A stretch of DNA of 64,000 nt. It comes from Aliiroseovarius subalbicans (GTDB taxonomy: Bacteria > Pseudomonadota > Alphaproteobacteria > Rhodobacterales > Rhodobacteraceae). The notes below the pieces were generated by a model. The model searched no databases. It saw only the letters and a program-made list of their open reading frames with translations, and had not been told where the DNA came from. Positions 16,553 through 24,218 of this stretch are shown here, in pieces (the stretch's first letter is position 1; each line of letters opens with the position of its first letter). The stretch is from contig NZ_JALBYQ010000006.1 of the NCBI RefSeq assembly GCF_022678625.1, forward strand, positions 1 to 64,000. Direction: 5' to 3'. A program made the translations under genes and the position numbers.

Positions 16553-17632
16553 TTACCGCCGCCCCAATCGCCCAAGCCTTGCCAACTGCGCTAGCATTTG
16601 AGACCCCGTGCCAGGCGAGCTTGATCCGGGGTTTGCCGGAGCGGTCTGACTGAGACCAGGCCTTTGCGGCATCTGCTGTACTCCGAACAATTGCCGCGCC
16701 CGAAGAGCGGCATATTCCGCGCCGCTCGCCCCGCCGACCAGGTAGCGATTGTAGGCCTGTTGGTTCCCGCCAAGCGCTCGACCGAAACCATAGGCGCCGC
16801 CAAGACCCGCCGATAGCGCAGGCATCATGATATTCCCCGAGACTGCCCGAACTATGAACGGCGTGGCAATAATGAAGCCTTTCGCCATGAGCACCATCAT
16901 GAAGAATGGGATCAGGGCTCCGATGTTCGATGCCCCCTCCGGGTCGCCAAGCTCGCCGATGAGTGCGGAGCTGACCCCGGTGATCGTCGCGAAGACGCCG
17001 GCGACAACAATCGGATACAACGCGAATGAAACCAATGCCGAAAGCCAACGCGCAAAATAGTCTTTTGTGACTTCGAAGAGAGTGAGGAAGATCATGATTG
17101 GCGCGATGCCGATCAGAAGCGCAATCATGAGCCGGGACGCCACCAGAATGAACGCTGCGAGCCCACCCAGGATCGAAAGCAACAACACACCCAAAACGTC
17201 GAGAAGTGCGCCTGCCATCCAGTTCAGTTCCGACCCGGCCGCATTGAGATACTCCCCCAGCTCAGCAATGAGCCGGTCAAATTCTTCGGCGAAAGTGCCG
17301 GATGGGCCTGGGGTTCCACCGCCGACGGAGGCCACCAGTGAGCCGGCGATGCTGTCGATGCCGCTCAGGATTGCGGAGGAGAACGCGTTGAACTGCACCC
17401 AATTGGTCGCAAAGATGCCTATGAGCCCGATTTTCACGGCGAGCCAAAAGGCCGTTCGCCCGTCCATCGCGCGATACTGGTAAATCATGTTGATGAAGAC
17501 GAATGCGACCACGAGCGTTGTCCCAAGCACCAGGATCGTGCCGACTGTCGCGGCCACCGCTCCGAACTGCGTCTCGGCCGCGGTGTCGAGATAGCCTTGG
17601 GAGGTTTCAACGAAGTAGGTGACCACGCTCAT
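16553..17632 (-). CDS. virB6: VirB6/TrbL-type channel protein
   Basis: 359 residues with at least six hydrophobic segments (for example VGTILVLGTTLVVAFVFI, LLDVLGVLLLSILGGLAAFI, LMIALLIGIAPIMIFL, LVSFALYPIVVAGVFATI) and a Gly/Pro/Ser-rich cytoplasmic tail. VirB6 is the polytopic inner-membrane part of the type IV channel and contacts the substrate early in transfer. It is the last gene of the virB operon, placed after virB11, unlike the Agrobacterium order. An exported small protein precedes it by 12 bases. The highly charged loop before residue 130 is periplasmic in family members. Confidence 0.85.
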   Translation of the reverse strand: MSVVTYFVETSQGYLDTAAETQFGAVAATVGTILVLGTTLVVAFVFINMIYQYRAMDGRTAFWLAVKIGLIGIFATNWVQFNAFSSAILSGIDSIAGSLVASVGGGTPGPSGTFAEEFDRLIAELGEYLNAAGSELNWMAGALLDVLGVLLLSILGGLAAFILVASRLMIALLIGIAPIMIFLTLFEVTKDYFARWLSALVSFALYPIVVAGVFATITGVSSALIGELGDPEGASNIGALIPFFMMVLMAKGFIIATPFIVRAVSGNIMMPALSAGLGGAYGFGRALGGNQQAYNRYLVGGASGAEYAALRARQLFGVQQMPQRPGLSQTAPANPGSSSPGTGSQMLAQLARLGRLGRR

Positions 17633-17644
17633 GATTTGTCACGC

Positions 17645-18043
17645 CTACCAGTTCCCGGCCGCCTGGCAGATTGCCATCGCCTCGGGTCTCAGCATATTGG
17701 CTCGGCTGTTGTAGCCATCGGAGGCTTCCAACATTTCCCAGCGTTCGACAGAGGCAAATCTCTTGCGGAATTCGGCTTCCGCAGCATCCCATGGTGGAAA
17801 CCGCACGTCACAGGCACAGGAGTTGGCCGCTACAATCCGCTTCATGCTTTGCGCACGGTAAATGTCCTGAACCAACACACGTTTGTAGGCTTCTCGAATG
17901 CTGATGTTCTGCATCCAATCCGGTTCTGTCGGGCGGTCGACGCAAACGTCTGGTTCACTGCCAAGTGACGGAACCAGGTTGCGCTCCGCCGCAGCCGGAG
18001 ACGCCGTCGCGGCCAGAGCAGCGATAAGAATGGTCGACCTCAT
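17645..18043 (-). CDS. Exported protein of unknown function in the virB operon
   Basis: 132 residues beginning with a clear signal peptide (MRSTILIAALAATASPAAA, cleavage probably before ERN). The mature part holds three cysteines in a VCVDRP / NSCACDVRFPPW arrangement and a helical stretch (DAAEAEFRKRFASVERW). A periplasmic role in pilus assembly or as an entry-exclusion factor is possible, but no family is recognised. It overlaps the preceding small gene by 4 bases, so it belongs to the operon. Confidence 0.65.
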   Translation of the reverse strand: MRSTILIAALAATASPAAAERNLVPSLGSEPDVCVDRPTEPDWMQNISIREAYKRVLVQDIYRAQSMKRIVAANSCACDVRFPPWDAAEAEFRKRFASVERWEMLEASDGYNSRANMLRPEAMAICQAAGNW

Positions 18044-18237
18044 GTGCCATCCTCTTGGGCGCCGGATATCTCGCGCTTGAGAAACGCCGTGTGGCCGATA
18101 TGCGCAAACTCGGAAGTGCTGACCGAGACGACTTCCCAGCCATCTTGGCCTCGGGCGTTCAGATCGTCCTGCATGGTGATGAGGCTGGTTTTCTTGTCCA
18201 TTGGATAGGAGATGATTTGGTATTCAAACTTCTTCAT
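18040..18237 (-). CDS. DUF4177-like small protein
   Basis: 65 residues from the ATG at 18237 with a GGAGG 8 bases ahead; a start 15 bases upstream is less likely. It has the DUF4177 pattern: KKFEYQII at the start, LNARGQDGWEVVSVS in the middle and AFLKREI at the end. The role of DUF4177 proteins is not known. It overlaps virB11 by 14 bases and the next gene by 4, so it is translated with the secretion genes, an uncommon place for this family. Confidence 0.65.
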   Translation of the reverse strand: MKKFEYQIISYPMDKKTSLITMQDDLNARGQDGWEVVSVSTSEFAHIGHTAFLKREISGAQEDGT

Positions 18238-19222
18238 TGTGAGTGCCTCCACTTGTGTCGGTTCCGGGGAGATAGAATTCGGTGATGCCGCGCGCGCCGT
18301 CTTCGCGGCCCGCCTGGATGATCACGTCGATCGAGCTTTCGATGTATTGGACCATGTCCTGGTAGGTCATGGGGATTTCGGTCTTGAGCGCGGCGATGGC
18401 GAGTCGCTGCACTGCAAGCTGAGGTGTTTCGGCATGCAATGTCGTCATCGAGCCGCCATGGCCGGTGTTTATGGCTTCAAGGAATGTCATGGCCTCCTTG
18501 CCGCGCACCTCGCCGAGGATGATCCGGTCGGGCCGCATGCGCAGCGTGGCCGTCAGCAGCACGTCGGCAGTCTGGAACTCCGCGTCGCGGTTGGCGATCA
18601 GGGTGACGGCGTTCGGCTGAGCGGGGAGCAATTCCGCTGCTTCTTCAATTGTAACGATCCGCTCCTCGTCTCCGACATGGGACAGAATTTTCCGAGCGGC
18701 GACGGTCTTGCCGGTCGAGGTGCCACCGGAGACAATCATGTTGAGCTTGTTCTCGACGCAGAATTTCAGGGCATCGCTGATGTCACCTGCGGCCACAACA
18801 TCACGCAGCGCACGGTTTTTCTCTTGGCGCAATTCCTCAAGTTTACGTTCTTCGCCGTAGAGGAACTTCAGTTCAATCCGGTCCAGCGGCAGGCTCGAGA
18901 AGAACCTGAGCGAGATCGACATGCCTGAAAGCACGGCGGGCGGGGTGACGACCTGGGCACGGATCGGTCGGTCGCGATAGGTGATCGAGACAGAGACGAT
19001 CGGCTTGTCCTTGCTCATGGTAGTGCTGGCAGAGGACGCGATCTGGTTGCCGAGGTCGCGCACTTCGGTGACGCTCAGCCGCTGGTCCAAGGCCCGCATG
19101 AAATGATCGCCCTGGAATTCTCCCCAGCAGGCGCCGTCCGGATTGATGCAGATCTCGATCACGTCATCGCGGGCGGCATCCTTCAGCTTGTCGAGCGAGG
19201 CCTGGAGGTAGGAGAGTGTCAT
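18224..19222 (-). CDS. virB11: VirB11-type traffic ATPase
   Basis: 332 residues. The N-terminal domain (1-115) is followed by the RecA-like ATPase with Walker A GGTSTGKT (166-173), an acidic motif ([11 protein letters not shown]), Walker B region ([15 protein letters not shown]) and the His box ([14 protein letters not shown]). It forms a hexamer on the cytoplasmic face and switches the channel between pilus growth and DNA transfer, with VirB4 and VirD4. It lies 3 bases after virB10 and overlaps the DUF4177 gene. Confidence 0.93.
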   Translation of the reverse strand: MTLSYLQASLDKLKDAARDDVIEICINPDGACWGEFQGDHFMRALDQRLSVTEVRDLGNQIASSASTTMSKDKPIVSVSITYRDRPIRAQVVTPPAVLSGMSISLRFFSSLPLDRIELKFLYGEERKLEELRQEKNRALRDVVAAGDISDALKFCVENKLNMIVSGGTSTGKTVAARKILSHVGDEERIVTIEEAAELLPAQPNAVTLIANRDAEFQTADVLLTATLRMRPDRIILGEVRGKEAMTFLEAINTGHGGSMTTLHAETPQLAVQRLAIAALKTEIPMTYQDMVQYIESSIDVIIQAGREDGARGITEFYLPGTDTSGGTHNEEV

Positions 19223-19225
19223 GGC

Positions 19226-20617
19226 TCAGAATATCTCCAGATCGCGATCCACCATTACGGTGACACGCGCGCCCTGGTCGACATGGATGACCGGGCCGAT
19301 GGAAAGGTATTCGCCGATCACGCTGTCTGTGGCATCCGCCAGATCATCGCCCACGTCTTCGAGAACTTCGGCCGTGGTTTCATTGTCAACCTGGGCGGCG
19401 GCAGCGCTAGGAGCTGCCGAGATGATCGAGATGAGCGCGGCGGAACCGAAGCGTTGGGCAAAGCGCGTATCGACGAATCCCGTCACCCCTGAGCGGCCAA
19501 GTTCGTCGCCGCCGAATGCACTGATCTGAATCGATTGATTATCTGGCAGGATGATCCGATCCCAGGCGATGGTGACACGGCGCTGCGAAATTTCGATGCC
19601 TGAGCGATACCGTCCGATCAGACGCGAACCGTGCGGGATCAGGAGCCGCGTTCCGTCATAGCTGAAGACATCCTCGGAGATGATAGCGCGGGTCTGGCCG
19701 GGCAGGGAGCTGTCGAGCGCGGTTTCCATAACGGCTTGGATCATCGTCCCCTGAATGACGGTGTTTGAGGGGTTGGCGATCACCTCGGCTTGGGTCACGG
19801 TGCTGGGCAACGCGCCGTTCAGTACGAAATCAGTCACTTCGCCAAAACTGCGCTCGGAAAGTGCTGTCTCGCCGGTATTCGCCCCGGCAGTTCCCCCGAA
19901 CGCAATGACAGGGGAGGCAATCCGGCGTTCCTGGAAGGCGCGTTCTTCGTCCGCCCGGCGCTGGAGCTCGGCCATGCGCCGGGCCTCTTCCTCTCGTCGC
20001 AGCCGTTCTTCTTCCCGGGCGCGAAGCTCATCCTCGGTTGGTCCGAGCGGCGCAGGGGTTGGTTTGCTGGCTTCGAGCCGGGCCAGCTCGAGGTCCGTTC
20101 GCAGCTGCTGCATTGCACGGTCTCGGGCGGCAAGCTCCTCTCGGAATTGTTCCTGTGCTCCCTCTGACGCCGCCTGCAATGCCGCGATCTGCGCGGTCAG
20201 CGCGTCGATGGCCTCAGCCGCAGCCGTGTCTTCTTCGACCACGGGTTCCGGCGCATTCTTTAGCTCCTCGATCTGGGCCTGCAGGGCGGTGATCTGTGCC
20301 AGCAGTTCGGCATTGGGTTCGACCGGACCGGGGGTGACTACGACGATTTCCGGCTCCGGGGCGGGGGGTGGCACAAAGGGTTCAATCTCACCGAACCCGT
20401 CGCCTTCGGCCTGGAACTCGTCCGGCGTCGCCGTTGGCAGGGCGATCTCTTCCTCGGGCTTTGACATGAGGTATAGCAGCGCACCACCAACGAGGATCAA
20501 TCCGACGATGAGGAGTGCCAGCAATGGGGATCGCCGCTTCGGTGCGGGCCCGTGTCGCGGGTTGCCCTGTTCGAGGGCGGCGAGGCGCTGTTCGAGATCG
20601 GCGTTGTTGTCGCTCAT
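19226..20617 (-). CDS. virB10: VirB10-type channel protein
   Basis: 463 residues from the ATG at 20617, whose ATGA overlaps the virB9 stop. A short cytoplasmic N-terminus is followed by one membrane segment (about 31-50, LLALLIVGLILVGGALLYLM), a Pro-rich stretch and a long Gln/Glu/Ala coiled coil (about 100-220). The TrbI/VirB10 barrel domain (from about 245; GTMIQAVMETALDS, LLIPHGSRLIGRYRSG) ends in IHVDQGARVTVMVDRDLEIF. It spans both membranes and relays ATP energy to the outer-membrane pore. The coiled coil is unusually long and Glu-rich. Confidence 0.92.
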   Translation of the reverse strand: MSDNNADLEQRLAALEQGNPRHGPAPKRRSPLLALLIVGLILVGGALLYLMSKPEEEIALPTATPDEFQAEGDGFGEIEPFVPPPAPEPEIVVVTPGPVEPNAELLAQITALQAQIEELKNAPEPVVEEDTAAAEAIDALTAQIAALQAASEGAQEQFREELAARDRAMQQLRTDLELARLEASKPTPAPLGPTEDELRAREEERLRREEEARRMAELQRRADEERAFQERRIASPVIAFGGTAGANTGETALSERSFGEVTDFVLNGALPSTVTQAEVIANPSNTVIQGTMIQAVMETALDSSLPGQTRAIISEDVFSYDGTRLLIPHGSRLIGRYRSGIEISQRRVTIAWDRIILPDNQSIQISAFGGDELGRSGVTGFVDTRFAQRFGSAALISIISAAPSAAAAQVDNETTAEVLEDVGDDLADATDSVIGEYLSIGPVIHVDQGARVTVMVDRDLEIF

Positions 20618-21405
20618 GAGCCCGCTCCCGAGGGCGTCGTCGCTTCGATGCAGACGACCTCTTCGCCGAGCCGCAACACCCATTGGCGGCTCACCCCGGA
20701 GACACGGATGGCGCCATCTTCGATGGCCCCGGTATTCACCGTGCGCTCACGGCCGTTTGCATAACGGAAGATGGCCGGGACCGGTGCGTTTCGTGGGAAG
20801 GCGAAATAAGTAAAAGTCCCGTCATCCCAGATGCGCGTCGGGGTGAATTCGGTCCGCGCACTGGCGCCGTAGTTATAGTTTGGCGCTGCACGCGCGATCG
20901 CATTTGCCGGGCGGCGGTTGTCCTGAGGGTAGCGGAACTGGACCACGTAAAAGGTAGGGCTCGAGGCCTCGTTGAGGTTGAAATAATAGCTCCGGCGATT
21001 GGTATAGACCGTGACGTTGGTATGAACGCCGCGCGCCAGCGGTTTGATGGCGAAGGCGCGCCCGCCGGGTACGCCATCGATCTCGAAGCCTTCGGTATCG
21101 CCGGCGATGATGGAACGGATGCTTTCACCCTCACCGAATTCGATGGTTGTCACATGGGTGAGCGAAACACTGAGCCGATAGACCTGGCCGTCCTGGTAGG
21201 TGGCGATCCGCACGCGCCGATCCTTTGCTCCACCACGGGGGATTGCTTCGGCGATAGCGAACTCGGCTGAGAGCAAGAAACACAGGAATGTAACAAAAAA
21301 CGCATGTGCGTTTCCGGATCGAGTTGCGTTGCCAATACCCTGCCGCGCTTCGCGCTCTCGGGACATTGGCAACAGGATCTTGGATTTTGTATTCCAGAAA
21401 CGCAC
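20614..21405 (-). CDS. virB9: VirB9-type outer-membrane complex protein
   Basis: 263 residues from a GTG at 21405, with a GGAG about 10 bases ahead; an in-frame ATG at 21366 would also keep the signal peptide (HAFFVTFLCFLLSAEFAIA). The VirB9 N-terminal domain (RVRIATYQDGQVYRLSVSL, HVTTIEFGEGESI) and C-terminal domain (IWDDGTFTYFAFPRNAPVPA, VSRQWVLRLGEEVVCI) are clear. With VirB7 and VirB10 it builds the core complex in the outer membrane. It lies 3 bases after virB8. Confidence 0.9.
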   Translation of the reverse strand: MRFWNTKSKILLPMSREREARQGIGNATRSGNAHAFFVTFLCFLLSAEFAIAEAIPRGGAKDRRVRIATYQDGQVYRLSVSLTHVTTIEFGEGESIRSIIAGDTEGFEIDGVPGGRAFAIKPLARGVHTNVTVYTNRRSYYFNLNEASSPTFYVVQFRYPQDNRRPANAIARAAPNYNYGASARTEFTPTRIWDDGTFTYFAFPRNAPVPAIFRYANGRERTVNTGAIEDGAIRVSGVSRQWVLRLGEEVVCIEATTPSGAGS

Positions 21406-21408
21406 TTA

Positions 21409-22062
21409 CTAGTTCTCCAATCTGTCCGAACGGATCGAGTATTCAACGACGGTAAAGCCAAAGGGGTTGGTCCAGACCTCATCGATGGTGCGGCGGGTCT
21501 CGGGGCGGAATTCGAAAAGCATCGTCGCCGTGAACAGCCCCGCCTGAACCCCGTTGATGGAAGTCAGGCGTTTGCGCAGCCGAACGGTTGCCCGGTTGTT
21601 GCCGATCCGGTTGATGCTGAGGATCTCGACATCAAGCCGGGCGTTTGGCCCGTAAACGGTCGGCGGGTATTGCGCGTTCGCCGAATTCCAGATTTGGCGC
21701 AATGAGGCCTGCGCGGCCCCGTCCGAGCGGCGCAGCACGCTGCGAATGCGGACATCATTGTCGAGCTGGTTATAGACCTCTCGATCGGTCACGTAGCGGA
21801 AGACTTCGGCTTCGATGATGGCCTGGTTTTCGGTGACGGTGGTGGCGCCGACCGAGGCCTCCGGCAGGGCAAAGCCGGTGGCGGGATCGTAAGGCACGAC
21901 AACGGGTGGTGGATCCACATCTAGGATCGCAACAGCGGCAGCACTCAGGCATCCGAGAATGCCAAAGATCAGCCCCAGAAGCCCCAGGCGTTGCCAGAGC
22001 CGTTCCCGGCGCAGGGCGCCGTAGACCAGTTCTTCTTCGATGATTGCCGTTTCTTCGTCCAA
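21409..22062 (-). CDS. virB8: VirB8-type assembly protein
   Basis: 217 residues: a short cytoplasmic N-terminus, one membrane segment (about 23-47, LGLLGLIFGILGCLSAAAVAIL) and a periplasmic NTF2-like domain (VTENQAIIEAEVFRYVTDRE, VLRRSDGAAQASLRQIW, NRIGNNRATVRLRKRL). VirB8 nucleates the channel and dimerises through the periplasmic domain. It starts 11 bases after the virB5-like gene. Confidence 0.9.
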   Translation of the reverse strand: MDEETAIIEEELVYGALRRERLWQRLGLLGLIFGILGCLSAAAVAILDVDPPPVVVPYDPATGFALPEASVGATTVTENQAIIEAEVFRYVTDREVYNQLDNDVRIRSVLRRSDGAAQASLRQIWNSANAQYPPTVYGPNARLDVEILSINRIGNNRATVRLRKRLTSINGVQAGLFTATMLFEFRPETRRTIDEVWTNPFGFTVVEYSIRSDRLEN

Positions 22063-22073
22063 AGCTTTTTCCC

Positions 22074-22904
22074 TTAATCCGCTCGAAGAGTGGGGAGGGT
22101 GAATTCCATGAAGCGCTGCTCCTCGGCGATGGTGGCGGCATCGATGACACCACCGGTACCGTCACCCACGGTCTGCACCGCTTCGAGCTGCCACATAGCC
22201 ACGAGCGCGATGGCGAGTTCTGCGGTCACGCGGGTGTTGAGATCGACGCTTTCCTTGAGCTCATCCATGTCATCGATGAGACCGACGAGCCGATCAACGC
22301 GCTCGAGCGATTGCCCGGCATCGTCATAGCTGTTCTGGGCCGCGGCCGAGACCAGGGCGCCGGTGGTGGCTTGCGTTGCGATACGGTTGGCGCTCGCGTT
22401 GCCGCTGGTGGCCATCTCCCGGAGCGTATCATCGTCAAAGCCGAGATCGGCCAGCACCCGGTCCATCTGGGTTTCGATCTCGCCGGCCCCGGAGCCTGTG
22501 AGCCTGGAGAAATCCCCGGTCTTGATCGCCTCGATCGTGGCGATGATGTCACCGAACTCCCGATCAAGGAGACCGTTCAACTCCTCTTCCATCTGCGTCC
22601 GGATGATCTCGGGCAGTTCGGCCAGGCGCGTCAGCGCCTCATAGGTTTTCTGTAGCTCCGCGAGTTGATCCCTGAGTGTGGCAAGCTGTTCGCGAAGTTG
22701 CGCCAGCTGCTCGTTTTGCAGGATTTCATCTTCGATCATCTGCCGGAGCTGCTGGATGTTTTGCGCGATGTTTTGGGTATCGACGACCGGCACGCCCTGG
22801 GCCTGGGCCGGAGTGCTGGCGAAAATGCAGCTTCCAATCGCGATGGCGCTGACAAGCGTGGTACTGCGCAGCAAGTGCGGGAAACGACGTTGCTGGAACA
22901 TCAA
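22074..22904 (-). CDS. virB5: VirB5/TrbJ-type pilus-tip protein
   Basis: 276 residues with a signal peptide (SAIAIGSCIFASTPAQA, cleavage before QGVPV) and a long helical body (Gln/Leu-rich coiled coil about 45-105). VirB5 proteins sit at the tip of the pilus and help contact the recipient. The C-terminal segment (ESVDLNTRVTAELAIALVA, ending RFMEFTLPTL) is clearly similar to the end of the next protein, and both mature forms begin QGVPV. The two genes overlap by 4 bases and look like paralogues. Confidence 0.75.
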   Translation of the reverse strand: MMFQQRRFPHLLRSTTLVSAIAIGSCIFASTPAQAQGVPVVDTQNIAQNIQQLRQMIEDEILQNEQLAQLREQLATLRDQLAELQKTYEALTRLAELPEIIRTQMEEELNGLLDREFGDIIATIEAIKTGDFSRLTGSGAGEIETQMDRVLADLGFDDDTLREMATSGNASANRIATQATTGALVSAAAQNSYDDAGQSLERVDRLVGLIDDMDELKESVDLNTRVTAELAIALVAMWQLEAVQTVGDGTGGVIDAATIAEEQRFMEFTLPTLRAD

Positions 22905-24055
22905 TCCAAAACCTCCAATGTGAATTCCATGAAATTGCCCTCAGCCATGCGGGCGGCGGCCTGGGCGAGTTGGGCCGCGGTAAGGGGTTGTGTGCGTGCC
23001 GCCTTCAGGCGAATGCGCGCGGCCATGAGGCGGACGAGTTCGGCTCGGGCATAGGTGTTGAGCGCCATGCTCTCTTGAACATCCGACGTGCTGCCGATCC
23101 GCGTGACGATGTCCTGGATACGCAAGGCGGCCTGCTGGATCGCGGCAGTCGCACCGTTGCCGTAAAAGGCGGCACCATGGCCGGTGAGCGAGAGATTGGC
23201 ATTGGCGAGAAGCGCGGGATCGATTGTGCCGAGCGCTTCGATGCCGCCTATCCGCGCGAGGTAGAGATTGTAGCGCTCCGGGATGACCGTGACGTAGTGC
23301 CGGGTTTCCTTGAAGGGCGGCACCCCACCATATTCGATGACGCGGCCCGGGCCGGCGTTATAGGCGGCAAGCGCGTTGATGATGTTGCCATCGAACGTGT
23401 TGAGCTGAGCTGCGAGATACCGCGCGCCGCCTTCGACCTGGAGATAGGGGCTGTTGTAGTAAGCCGGATTGATGCCGAGATCGCTGGCCGTGCCGGGCAT
23501 GATCTGGGTAAGACCGTAGGCGCCGACATGCGATCGGGCGCCGATAGAGAAGCGGCTCTCCTGCCAGATGAGTGCCTGCAACAGGGCGCGCCATTGCACC
23601 ACGGAAAGACCTGCGAGCCCGACCCCGGGCCGTCCATGGGTTTCCTGCGCGACCCGAATGATCAGCTGCTCGATGTTTGCCGCCGCATCCCCGAACATCT
23701 GTGCACCGCCGGGGTTGGGATCGACATCACCCGAGCCATAGACGGCGAGGGCAGAGCGGGCCGCATCCCCGCTGCCCCCCTCCAGGTTTGAGACCATGCC
23801 GGTCACGCCTATACCACCGAAACTCGTCTGGGCTTCAAGGATGCGTCGCAGGACGGCGAGTTGCTCCTGCTCGATCTCGGTCAGCTGTTCTTCCACCGTC
23901 AACTTCTGGCGCTGGACCGCAAGATCGGCCTCACGATCACCGGTTTCGACGATGTCACGCGCGGTCAATCCGGCATCGTTGACAGGCACGCCTTGTGCGG
24001 CGACGGATACCGCCCACAACACAAGTGAAGCCGAGAAGGCACCGGCCCTAATCAT
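22901..24055 (-). CDS. VirB5-like protein with an internal lytic transglycosylase domain
   Basis: 384 residues from the ATG at 24055 (GAGG just ahead; an ATG at 24073 lacks one). A signal peptide (SASLVLWAVSVAAQ) is followed by a coiled coil (about 40-80), then a transglycosylase domain (about 130-290) with the catalytic Glu in LIWQESRFSIGA, YGLTQIMPGTASDLG and NALAAYNAGPGRV. The last 70 residues (ESMALNTYARAELVRLMAAR, FMEFTLEVL) match the end of the neighbouring VirB5-like protein. It would cut peptidoglycan for the channel or pilus. It is a second muramidase beside VirB1, inserted in a VirB5-type frame. The gene overlaps the lipoprotein gene by 8 bases. Confidence 0.8.
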   Translation of the reverse strand: MIRAGAFSASLVLWAVSVAAQGVPVNDAGLTARDIVETGDREADLAVQRQKLTVEEQLTEIEQEQLAVLRRILEAQTSFGGIGVTGMVSNLEGGSGDAARSALAVYGSGDVDPNPGGAQMFGDAAANIEQLIIRVAQETHGRPGVGLAGLSVVQWRALLQALIWQESRFSIGARSHVGAYGLTQIMPGTASDLGINPAYYNSPYLQVEGGARYLAAQLNTFDGNIINALAAYNAGPGRVIEYGGVPPFKETRHYVTVIPERYNLYLARIGGIEALGTIDPALLANANLSLTGHGAAFYGNGATAAIQQAALRIQDIVTRIGSTSDVQESMALNTYARAELVRLMAARIRLKAARTQPLTAAQLAQAAARMAEGNFMEFTLEVLD

Positions 24056-24218
24056 TCGCCTCGTCCGGAACATCAGGGCCGCCAAGCGGTTTGAAATCAC
24101 AATCGTAAGGTGCTGGGCCTCGGGAGACGACGTCGAAGCAATTCGCCTGGGGCTCGCGGTATTGCTCACAAGCGGCCAAGGACCCGATGACAAGGAACAG
24201 AACAAATAAACGGATCAT
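24048..24218 (-). CDS. virB7: VirB7-like lipoprotein (56 aa)
   Basis: A 56-codon frame, ATG at 24218 and TAG at 24048-24050. It starts MIRLFVLFLVIGSLAAC, a complete lipoprotein signal with lipobox LAAC (Cys17), followed by EQYREPQANCF and a short acidic tail with two further cysteines. GGAGG lies 6 bases before the start. It overlaps the virB4 stop by 4 bases and the start of the next gene by 8. Size, lipobox and operon make it the VirB7 equivalent, which stabilises VirB9 in the outer membrane. Its place between virB4 and virB5 differs from the Agrobacterium order. Confidence 0.75.
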   Translation of the reverse strand: MIRLFVLFLVIGSLAACEQYREPQANCFDVVSRGPAPYDCDFKPLGGPDVPDEAND

